Assembly: GCA_903813345.2 (NCBI GenBank)
Contig: CAIIXF020000007.1
Location: 9,741,730-9,805,729, forward strand
Source: Owenia fusiformis
Lineage: Eukaryota; Annelida; Polychaeta; Sabellida; Oweniidae
Direction of reading: 5' to 3'
DNA: 64,000 nucleotides
Shown here piece after piece: positions 47,612-59,600 of this stretch. The position numbers and the translations under genes were made by a program. Position 1 is the first letter of the stretch. Each line of letters starts with the position of its first letter. The notes below the pieces were generated by a model. It was not told where the DNA came from and made no database searches. It saw only the letters and a program-made list of their open reading frames with translations.

Positions 47612-50600
47612 GTATGTCAATTCAGTGCTTGTATCTAACTATAAACGTTCTAGTCTCAAAAAATAAAAACAAACAGTTCATTTTGGGTTTTCTTCAAAAT
47701 TTTATTTTGACTCAATGATCTTGATTCATCTGGTTGTCAGTCACACACTTCAAGTTAAAAACTGCAAGCTTTTTCCTTAGTCTATAATTGTGAATATATT
47801 TAAAGGTATAAATATTATTAAAAGGTGAAAATACCAATTTCAAATAGCCTATATTTAGATCTACATTAGAGATTGTTATGATCCCAGTTTTATGTTTCTC
47901 TGCACCAGGAGGGAAGAGGGGGGGGGGGCTACTGAACAGCTAGGTACCAGGGGCGGATCTGGGAACCAACAAGGGGGCCCAAATTTCAGGTCGGAGAAAA
48001 AAACTTCCGCCCTTGCGCGAAATTTTTTTTTGAAAATTTGAGGCCCATTTCCTTCTAAATTTGGCCTGAAATTAAAAGATAAGGCCTTTTTTGGTCCAAA
48101 TTTTATTTTTGGTCCCAATTTATTTTTCTGGGCCCATCCATTGAACAAAAGATTAAAGACTGTCTAACCCTTTTTGAAGCGATTTATTCAAAAATGCTGT
48201 AGATCTATGTGATGGTAATTTGTTGAGAGAATTTCAAAACTGTTGGAGAATGGCAAATATTCTAGTGACCTTGATCAACGCCATTTTGTAGTGAGAAAAG
48301 GTGGCAGTTCGATTTCACTCAGATTTTGCCTCTCAGATTCTGAAAAACTCCAAATCTAGAGATTAGGTCAATTTAGTATAGGACCATCCCCATCATTAGT
48401 ATAAGGTCAAAACTCTGATAGTCAAAGTTATTAGAGGTGGGGCAGCCCCATCTAGATATCATCTGAGGCCACACTCCCATCCTTTTCCCATTTCTTCTTT
48501 TTGGGTTTCATTTTCAAAAATAGGTGTCAAAATATTGGAAAAGAAGACCCAAATTACCCAAATGCGAGTAGGTAGTTACCAGTTTCACCACCAGGTGGCT
48601 GATTCAGGTCAATTAACATGGCAGGTTACGGTATAGAAGAAAGTTCCCTAAACTTGAATATTATCAATTTAAGTGGCTCAATTTTCATATAACCCTTATG
48701 TGCCTGATACTTATACTAATGAAAATATGTCCAGTAAAGCAAAATATTATCTGTCCACTAAAAGAAAAGATATTTCATTTTTTGTGATTTTATGGGGTCT
48801 ATGGGGAATCTCCCCGAGCTAGAAGTCACATTTTCAAAGAAAATTAATTTTTCAAAGTTGATAAACACTTTTTAAAACCACATTTCTCGATGTAATTTTA
48901 CATGTAGATTTCAAATATGATATTACTTTGACTTTTGAATTTTGAATTTTTAATGACGTAAATCAAGATTATTTCTACTCGCATCTGGGTTAATTCCCTG
49001 TTATTATCAATTCGAACATGACTGTATTCACGCCTTCTATAAACTGTAAACAAAGTCAATGCTTCAGCTGGGTTATATTCGAGATCAATAACCCAGTTAA
49101 TACTTGTAATGTGTGACGTCATAACGGTGGGTCGTAGTAATGGCGGACCATGATGAATATTCGAAACAATTTGGTGAGTTTTCATGTTCGAATCGTAATA
49201 TAGACCTCAGAGCAGGGGTAATATCGTCGAATACACCCCTTGGGGCTAGGCACATAAGCTTTCGAACCCCTCACTCCCTTCGATCGTTCGTGGTACAGAA
49301 AACGTTTGTGCCTAGCCCTGCGGGGTGTATTCGACGATATAACCCCTGCTTTTCGGTCTATATTTCTTAAATAACATGCGTAACATACATTCTGAGGTGA
49401 TCCAATTGTTTTGAACAAACAAATGTTTGCATAAGTGATTTACATAAGTGAATCAGTCAGTGATAGAGAAGGTACAAAACGAAAGTTAATTTAAGAATTT
49501 GGATATTGTTCAAACTCCATTCATAGCAATGTACTTTAAAGTTTTACACAAATCTTGACATAAATTTTGATGTGACTGATATAGCTCATTCAAATGACTG
49601 ATCTTATCAGGAATTAGGTTTCAATATTCATAAATATAGTCATATTGAAACAGTGATTTTCAGTGAAAACTTCCGGAAAAATGTTTTAGGCCCCTAAAAC
49701 CCAAAAGTGGGCCCAAATTTTGAGGCCCATTTTCTTCAAAATTTGCCCCCCCCCCCAGATCCACCAGTGATCATGGTAAAGAAAACAGAAAGTTGAAAAT
49801 AACTAGAAAGGTTCTGTGTTTTTTGCAGGACATTCAAAATCTAGAACCAAAGAAAGTGTGTAAAAACAATTGTGTTTTAAAACTCTCAAAACAATGTTTA
49901 CATTGATTTATTAATTTTTGTTTCAAGGAATAATATGCTATGATGCCAAAGAAGCTTCTATTTCTGAAAAAATATTATGCAACGATACTACACATTTGGT
50001 AGACTGCGAAGATGGTTATTGCTTGAATGCAACTGCCAAAAAAGGTTCTCGTGTCTTATTTACGTAAGTTGTACTTATTTTGTTGACTTTTTTTCATTAA
50101 CTCCTTTTCTTTTTTTATTAACTTTTTTTATGCATCCATCATTCTGTCTGTCTAAACCATTTGGGTATGTTTCCATTGTACTTATAAAAAGTGAGATGTT
50201 GTCGTCATCTTTGTGGATGGTGGGAGCTCCCTTTTCTTGTCTGTTTATTTCCAAACTAACCACTTGATGGATAGAAAATATCAGGGATCTCTCTGGCACG
50301 TAATCTAAAACTGATTATTAGATTTTTGGCATGCTTGGTAAATTTTAAGTTGGCTTTTTTGTATTTTCTATCTTGATATCCTGTCTGTAGAATTATGTGC
50401 ACGTTTTTAGCCAAACCTTTCATTGATTCATTTCAAATTTTGGAGGATAATTTTAAAATGATTAGGTTTTGCTCTGCAGCATAACTTTTAAGGTTTCCAT
50501 TTTGGAAGTTGGGACCAGATGATTTCAAACTAAAACTAAACATAGAACAGTAAATGGTATTGATAGATAAATTCATATGTTTTGATATGAGAAAAATGTT

Positions 50601-53600
50601 TCCCAACTCCGATACAGAAAGATCTATAAATACAATTTGGCACCCAGCTCTTCTGTTTCTAATTCTTGATAGGCATGTTGCCAGATATGATTCTTGGAAT
50701 ACAACATTAATCTAAAACCTCTGAAAATACAGGTCAGAAACTAGGTTGAGTGTTATACAGTTACAATGTTTGTTTTCATAATTTTTTTGTTTAATAAGAA
50801 CACATATGATTATTGATTTATGTTCATGTACTCCAGAACTCCTCTGTCCATGTGCATGTAATCTGTGTGTATACAGGGTGTTCCCAAATAATAGTACCCA
50901 CATGCGACAGGAATAACCATGGGTTGGGATCGAAAGATTTGTCTGCCATGGTGGAGCATGCTATTTATTTTTCATAAAAGAACTAAATTATATGTAAGTC
51001 TAGTAGGTCACTAAATGATACAGATACCTTCACTGAAAGAGATAACTAATGTTCAACCATTAAATACGCATTTTCTTTTCGTATTTCAAAGCAACTTGCT
51101 ACTGATTTTGATTGCTCAGAAAATTTCACTAGAGGCAATCTCTGCGAGGTTCCATTTATTAGTTCAGTTTTATGCGCATGCGCAACAAAATCCAGCAATT
51201 GATTAGTTAAAATTATTAAGACGAATGCGCGATTAATAATCGCGACCAATCATAGGACTCGTACCAATTACTGCTTTGTACTGTAGCAACTAGGGATTGT
51301 CCTATCACAGCCTTGTACTATTTTGATCGGAAATCAACTTCTGGAAAAAAAAACTTCGAAAGAAAATATTGTTTTTCTTTTAGAAATAGAATATCCTTCG
51401 TTTATTTAGCCGATTTTTGACCAAATAAAAGACTGAAGGTAAGATCTTTTTCCGAGTCTATCAATTTTGTTAATGAAATCACAGGACTTTGCGTCCCAGG
51501 GACGGATCTTTCAAATTTTTTGTTTTGGAGTCCCTTCATCAAAATCTGGGTCCTCCTAATGTTAGACATGTTACTGAAAGCCCTGATACTGGTATATCTT
51601 AACTTTTTAATGATATTATTTAGAAATGTTTTCAGTATATAACTCTGAAGGTATTCGTGAGATCTAGATGTATTGCGTCCTTTTAATTTTTCATAAAAAA
51701 TAATGTTTGACAAATGTTTGACAAATTTGTCTGCCATGGGGGAGCAGTTTCAAATGTAGCTACATCAGGAATTCTAATATATCTTTTACAACTATTTTTT
51801 GAAGGAGTGAAATCTGAGAATGTTGTTTGGCTGTTCCAGTTATTCGATAACAACATGAATTTTCATCTAGGCAAAATGTTGACCATGGCATTTCAATGTC
51901 ATTCAGGGTCTGCAGTACAATGTTGTAATATTGGTGATGATACTAAAACATTTTTTACATTTATCAAATTTAAAAAAAATTCTAAGTCAGTATTAATGAA
52001 CATTTTTAAGAATGTCTTATCTTTTATTAGATGTTTGGAAAAAGAAATTGAAAGAAGAAGTAATTACTGCTTCTTAGATGGCTACAGGTGTTGTAACCAA
52101 ACTGACCTGTGCAATGCATATGTGTGTAGTTACAGAAATACAGCACAACTCTCAGGTCAGTAGTATCAGATTGGGTTACCAATGAGTGGCTTAAAGGAGT
52201 GCTATGGCATCAATGGGGATTTTGATTCACTGCAATTTTATCCCATCGAATGAAGTTCTTAGGGATATGGAGATTGTCCATCTGTCTGTCCAGGCAGATA
52301 TATAAAACCCAATATCATGTATACATGTACATGCATTTTATGCGTATACCCCTGTGAATACCACTTTGTTTGAAAAAATGATTTTGAAATTAGCTGGCGA
52401 TTTAGTATCTGTATTATTAAAGCAGATATGAAATGGTATTTTTAACCTTAAGGAATCAATATAATTTTTTGATAAATGTATTTGGACATGTTTTCTCATC
52501 AGTAGTGTGAAAATTATTTCACTCTAACGATCGTTATAGCTGCTTAATAAGCAATATTCGAATTGGTTGTGACATTATTGGCCCCCACGTGATCTCTCAC
52601 TGGTCCCCACGTGGCCCAGTTTTGGCCCATTAGATCATAACGTCATAATGCCAAAATGTTTTGTTATTTGTTTACACAACAATCCTATGGTTGCTGTGAC
52701 GTTGTGATTACTAAGGAACCAATAAACCAAAGCTATATTTTGTATATGACGTTACTAATCACATTGGGGCCAATTTGATTGATCAGTTAGTTTTATTTCG
52801 TTATCTATGACCGTTAGCAGTTATCTAACATTTATTTTATAATGGCTATCGCAAGAACTCTACTTCGGGCTTACAATAGAGAAAACTGCATTTTTGTAGC
52901 TGCAAGTTGAGAAAAGCTATTTCAGTTGTCCTTTAATTTGTTTTAAATAGAAAAAAGTTATAGGATATTGATTTAGTTTGAAAGTAGTTGAGCAATTTTG
53001 TTCATATTTGATATGTGAATATTGAAAGCATGGCTCACTGACTCATAGGTTCTTATATGGTATATCTGGAAAAATAAATAATGTAACATTGTTGAAATAG
53101 GCTTGATTACTTGGAAGCATATTACTCTGTCTGATGACAATATGTCTGATAGGCAGCCATTTCCAAAAAGGTGGCAATTTTATATGTGTTATTTTACATT
53201 TTTTGCTATAACTGGAAAAGTAGCAGAATGATTTTGTTATTTTTTTTGTTTTTCAATATCGCAGCAATAAAGTAATGTTGCCTGACAGTGATTAGTTGTT
53301 CAATGGGATTTGCTACATCTTGGCGTTACTGTTATCTAGCTATAACTGTTTCTACAATTCTTGTAATGTAACAATACTCTTTTTCAGAAAGAGCTCCATC
53401 TATCTCAGAACCTGACAGGTTAAGATTAATATTGGGCCTAGTGTTTGGGACATTGTGCTTGGTAATTCTCGCAATATCCATCGCAGTTTGCTTACGTATG
53501 AGACATTGTCACGAGCAGAGAAATCATGAAAATTATCCCCACAATGGATTTGTTTATCATACTTATCAGCCAGATGAGACCATTGGTAAGACAGAAACAT

Positions 53601-56600
53601 CCCTGAAGGAGATGATAGTGTCGGGGATGTATTCGGGATCTTCTGGGTCAGGTTAGTGCCTTGTTTTCAAAAAATCTTGGCGAGATCACTTTTTTTTTGA
53701 TATAACATCTAGTAAACCTCATTTGACAGGTTCTACATGTAACCACTTTCAACAATATTTTTTGAGCGATGTCGCTGTCACCATGAGGTTGTGAGTTGGA
53801 GACACGTGAACTTGCATAAAAATGCATTTATTCGTGAGTTGGAGACGCGTGAACTTGCATAAATACATTTATTCGTGAGTTGGAGACGTGTGAACTTGCA
53901 TAAATGCATTTATTTGTGAGTTGGAGACGTGTGAACTTGCATAAATGCATTTATTCGTGAGTTGGAGACGCGTGAACTTGCATAAATGCTTTTATTCGTG
54001 AGTTGAAGACGCATGAACTTGCATAACGTGAGTTGGAGACGCGTGAACTTGCATAAATACATTTATTCGTGTGTTGGAGACACGTGAACTTGCATAAATG
54101 CATTTATTTGTGAGTTGGAGATGTGTGAACTTGCATAAATGCATTTATTCGTGAGTTGGAGGTGCGTGAACTTGCATAAATGCTTTTATTATTTTGAGTA
54201 CTCTGACTTTTTTCTTGATAGAGCCCCCATAATATGTTATGATTTCAGAGAATGAAATGATGTGAATGGAAGATTTGTTTAATATTTAATGTCAGACTGT
54301 ATTGGTTGTGTTACTTGTTACTTGTAGTATTTAGACTATGACATATATTATATAATGAATGAACTGATATGAGTGCCAGAAATATAGCAGTATATGTGAC
54401 ATTATATAAGAGATCCAAACACAAAACATCCCAGTCTATATAGGTCAACCTGTCTGGTCATGACAACTTATAATTGAATGGTGATTCTTATTAGAATAAA
54501 TACATACATCTACAGTAATTTGAAATTAGAAATTAAAAATTAGAACATTTCATAATTTTATTTTCATTTGCATAGATATAATAGCTTGAATCAAGACCTA
54601 CTCCTTTTCCATCTGTGTTACCAGACTCACTCTCTTCTCCCCTTGCTTGTGTGGGAAAGTTCAGATAAAGGGGATGCATGTATTGCAGTGACCCTCCCCC
54701 CTCTGCTGTCTGTCAGTGTAGGACTGGCAATCCCGGATTTTAAGATGCTATATACAGTGATCTCCTCAGCATTAAAACAAGTAGGTGCAGCACCCACCTG
54801 AGATTTTGAAAATAGGCTTGTACCCACCTGAAAATCCATTTGCACCCACTTGAAAAATTGACATATTTTTGACCAATTTTGGTCTGAATTGTGAAACTAA
54901 GAATTTTGTACCCACCTGAGAAAAAATCTTTAAGAGATCACTGATGCAACAAAATTTAATACAATGTAATTTAGACTGATGATAATGTTACATATTTTCA
55001 ACTCATATGAAGAATGCAAAGATACATTCCCCGATTCCTTGAAGGCCTTTTGTTTGTGCAGACACATTCTCTGAATGTTATCAGGCCAGTTATCTGTTGA
55101 TAGTGTTTATAAATTGCCAATATATCTGTATTAAATTCATGGATTTGTCTTGAACTCCTGAAACCTCAGGATTTGAGAAAATAATTGCCTACTCTTTTAC
55201 AATGCCTTCAGGCGACCGAAGGGATTTACTAAAAACTTAATAATGAAATGAATAAAAAATATGAATATGAATAAAAAATTGATTACTAAATCTAACATGG
55301 TATCATAGTTAGGTAGTTTTTTTTGTACAGACTAGTATGTGATTGTCATGCTATGACATCTAAGGAGTCTTTAAAAATATATTTATATCATAGAGATATA
55401 TGAATATATAAGCACATATGCCAAAAGGGAAGGGTGACTAAAAACTTTAAGGAAACCTAACAAGAAAAGCAAACTGTAAGTGTAAATCTGTCATAAGAAA
55501 AGTAGACCCTATATATCCCAAAACCATGATCTAACGTGAAAAGAAACAATGTCTAACATCCCCCTCCCCCCTCCAATTGAGGACCAACAATATCACAACC
55601 CAGGACCAGAACACCAAGGGACATTTCATTCATACTGAGTCATTACAATACATGTTGAAGAATGCTTTAAAGTTCTCTCAACGTTTAAGTCGAACAAAAC
55701 ACCGGGGAGTGATGGCCTTTCGGCCGAATGGTATAAAGCATTTTGGAACGACATTTCGACAGGTGTTGTTGACAGTTTTAACCTCTCACTTAGAGTTGGA
55801 CTCTTATCTGTTAGTCAAAGGCAGGGCGTAATATCTTTGATTGAAAAATCGGGAAAGGATTTATCTCTGCTTAAAAACTGGCGTCCAATTTCATTGTTAT
55901 CCCATCGAACGAAGTTCGGAGGGATATAGGGAACGCCTCCGTCCGTCCGTCCGTACGTACGTCCGTCCGTCCGTACGTACGTACGTCCGTCCGTCCGTCC
56001 GTCCGTCCATCCGGGCAATAACTCAAATACCGTTGGCCCGATTTTATTCATATTTTGTACACATATACCCTATGGGGGTAGAAGTTCTGCTCGAAAGCCG
56101 ATTTTCAAAATGGCCGCTCATTTAAAAATGGCGGCCATTTTAGTGCCGATTTTACAGTAATTTAGGTGCAATATGTAAAACTGTAATAGCAATATGTTTT
56201 AAATGTAAAAAAAATTATATAGGACATAAATAAAGCTAGAAGTGTAGATATTAAAAAAGCACATGGCAGCCATCTTGAAAAATGGCGGCCTTTACTCGTT
56301 ATTTTACGATTTTTGCTGTAACCCGAAAAGTAGTTGAGCGATTTTGTTCATATTTGGTATGTGAATACTATAAGCATGGCACACTGTCTAATGACACTTT
56401 TGGTAGAAGGCGGCCATTTTGAAAAATGGCGGACATTTTGAAAAATGGCCGCCATTTTAACTTATTTTACTAAAACTCGAAAAGTAGTGGAGCGATTTTG
56501 TTCATATTTGGTATGTTAATACGTATAAGCATGGCACACTGTCTAATGACACTTTTGGTAGAGGGCGGTCATTTTTCAAAATGTCCGCCATTTTAACTTA

Positions 56601-59600
56601 TTTTACTATAACTCAAAAAGTAGTGGAGCGATTTTGTTCATATTTGGTACGTGAATCCGTATAAGCATGGCACACTGTCCAATGAGACTTTTGGTAGAAG
56701 GCGGCCATTTTTCAAAATGGCCTCCATTTTAACGTATTTTACTATAACTCAAAAAGTAGTAGAGCGATTTTGTTCATATTTGGTATGTGAATATTATAAG
56801 CATGGCACACTGTCTAATGACACTTTTGGTAGAAGGTGCCCCTTTTGAAAAATGTTCGATGGGATTCGCTACGCTTTGGCGTTGCCGTTGTTCTGGTTAA
56901 ATATAGATTATAAAATTGTTTCTAAAGTGGTAAGTAAGAGAATTGAAGCGGTTCTCTGCGCGATTATTGAACCCGATCAGACTGCCTTTGTCAAAGGAAG
57001 ACTGATTGGCAAAAACATTCGATTTATGGAGGATTTACTAGTATATACTAGAGAAAGGAAAATACCAGGCATTATTTCTTTAATTGACTTTGAAAAAGCA
57101 TATGACAGTATCGAATGGAGTTTTATTGATTTTGCGTTGCGGTACTTTAATTTTGGCGATGAGTTAATCCATTGGGTTAAGCTCTTTTACACTGATATCA
57201 ATAGCTGCGTATTGAACAACGGGCATTCTACTGGGTGGTTTAAAGTACATAGGGGTGTCCGTCAAGGAGATCCGTTAAGTTGCTCCCTTTTTGTTATATG
57301 TATTGAGGTACTTGCCCTTAAGATCAGGCAAGATGAAAATGTGAAAGGAATCGATCTAAATGGCCACACTCAGAAATTGATTATGTATGCCGATGACACG
57401 TCTCTAATACTCAAAGATGCAAATTCCCTTGAAGCTGCCTTAAGCATTTTCGAAAATTTTTATCAATTATCGGGCCTAAAAATTAATAAGGAAAAAACCG
57501 AATGTTTTAGTGTTGGTGCCAACCATGATGGTGTAAATCCGAATATTGGGGGCTGTATTTGGGTAAAGAGGCCAAGTAAGTTTTTAGGCATCAGTGTATC
57601 ATACGATCCAGAGCATAATAAGGCGATAAATTTTGACCGGAAAATAGAATCGTTGAAGAGGATTCTGAACCTCTGGGGTAAGCGAAATCTCACCATTTAC
57701 GGTCGTATTATGATAATCAAATCCCTTGCAGTTTCACAGATCGTATATTCTATGTCCATGACTGTTACGCCCGACAGCATCATTTCAAAGGTGAATACTT
57801 TGATTTATAATTTTTTGTGGAAAGGGAAATGGGATAAAATAAAGCGAAATTCTGTGGTCGGATCTTATGATCAGGGGGGCATTCGTATGGTGAACATGAC
57901 CTCGATGGAAAAAGCACTAAAAATTATGTGGCTTAAACGATTCCTTGATGACCAACTTAGCCACTGGAAAGTGATTCCGCGAATATATTTTGAACATTTT
58001 GGCGGTCTTAATCTACTTCTGCAATGTAGATATGATGTACGCCTATTTAAACAAAAAATCCCAGATTTCTATATGAATGCTCTTTCATATTATTCAACGG
58101 TAAGTGAGACGGAGGAACCAAAAAACAGTTCTGAGGTAAAGAGCGAGATACTATGGCATAATAAATACATACTTAGGGAGGGTAAACAGATATTTCAAAA
58201 AAGCCTTTTCGAAATGGGGGTTGTTCAAATAAATGATTTACTAAATGGGAATGGTAGTTTTATGGAACTGAATGATTTTAAATACAAGTTCCAGGTGGAT
58301 ATAAACTTTTTAGACTACATTAGCCTAATATCTTCCATTCCAAAGAAATGGAAATCAATTTTAAAAAGCGATCCGAAAGCGAAGTGTGAAACCGAATATA
58401 CTGAAAGCATCGAAGAGTTTTTTATTGGTAACAAAACGGTCCACATCAAAAATTTGAATACAAAAATGATTCAATTGTACATCAATCAACAATGTTTTTC
58501 TGAATCAATAAGCGTTAAGCGCTTATGTTGCAAATATAATGTTAACGCTCGAGATATGTGTTCAATGGTATATGACATAACCAAAAACCACGCTTTTTGG
58601 GAATTACAGTATAAGATTATTAATAATATTTATGCCTCAAATTTGTACCTTAAACTTGTTGGTATACGTACGAATGATAAATGTGATTTTTGCGGCCAAA
58701 AAGAGACGATTGTCCACCGTTTTTGGGAGTGCAAGAACATCAAAAGTCTTTTAAAATATTTCGGAGATCAATGGAGAGAAAGGGATATACACTTAAATGA
58801 GCAACACGTCATTGTTGGGTATTTCGATAGGAAACATTTTAGAAAGTTTAACTTTTCCGTTTTGATATTAAAATACTATGTTCATAGAGCTTATTATTCC
58901 AACATGCCACTGACTTGTGTTGGATTTCAAGCCTATTTAAACGAAGGTCTCAGACTGGAAAATATTTTTGATGAGTGATTGTATGTGTGTGGTATGCATG
59001 ATATGAATGAATGTCGTGTGAGTGGAATGGGTCTGTGTGTCGAATTTGGTATTCTTTGTATTTCTATTTCATTTGTAAAAACGGCTTACAGCAAATCACT
59101 TGTATCCTTGTATCCTTGTGTAGTGAAAATGTAAATTGAGAAAAAAAAAAAAAAAAAAAAAAAAATGAAAAATTGATAGCCAATACTCATAACATCAAAA
59201 TCCAGTCTCGAAGTCCATAGGCAATTCAAAGGGTCAACATCTGTTCGCAAAGCCATCATCATAATGAGATATATAAATAATTTTTGCTATCTTTCCTTAC
59301 AATTTTTGAGTGTAAAATTTCTAATTTAGTTTGTCATCAGTTAAAACACCAAGAAAGTTAATATTATCCTTCTTTGTAATGTTTTTGCCATCAATTTGTA
59401 TTTTGATTTCTTCAGGTTTATATGTATATCAATAAGATTTCTATTTTTTTATTAGTAGATTTTAATTAAATATAACCTCCTTTAATGAAGTTTAATTAAA
59501 TGAAGAAAACTTTCTTTTCAAGTGGGTGTATAATTCGCATTTTCACAATTAAGTCTAAAATTGGTCACGATATGCCCATTTTACATGATTTTTCTCATTT

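Larger units (their letters stand above)
47612..49927 (+). other. Receptor intron 1
   Basis: Holds a possible larger element with CAGGGGCGGATCTGGG-like ends (47948 and about 49769), a foldback (49198-49363) and a CRE followed by a small ATG-donor unit (49114-49173). G and C homopolymers occur at about 47924 and 49747. Confidence 0.55.
55639..59165 (+). mobile_element. 5'-truncated LINE retrotransposon (L1/Tx1-like), split by a Helentron
   Basis: Reverse transcriptase coding sequence starts near 55639 (no endonuclease domain), is interrupted at 55897/56898 and ends at TGA 58976-58978. It is followed by a ~150-bp 3' UTR with CTTGTATC repeats and a 33-nt A tail (59133-59165). The intact frame downstream and the uninterrupted poly(A) suggest a fairly recent insertion. 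The 5' boundary and target duplication could not be placed. The L1/Tx1 placement is by motif memory. Confidence 0.9.

Noticed and set aside
47876-48148. Minus-strand 90-codon ORF rich in Phe/Lys/Pro
   Set aside because: It reads through homopolymers and repeat words (GGCCCAAATTT) that recur near 49690; no protein signature.
50940-51760. Direct repeat TTTGTCTGCCATGG as target duplication of an 800-bp insertion
   Set aside because: The surroundings show no element ends, and a 14-bp match is too weak on its own.
51714-52163. 149-codon ORF before and through receptor exon 3
   Set aside because: Only the part after the AG at 52029-52030 carries receptor motifs; the upstream part is intron read-through.
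56852-56897. ATG of the 708-codon reverse transcriptase ORF as a real start
   Set aside because: It lies inside the inserted element; the natural frame enters from the upstream part ending at 55897.
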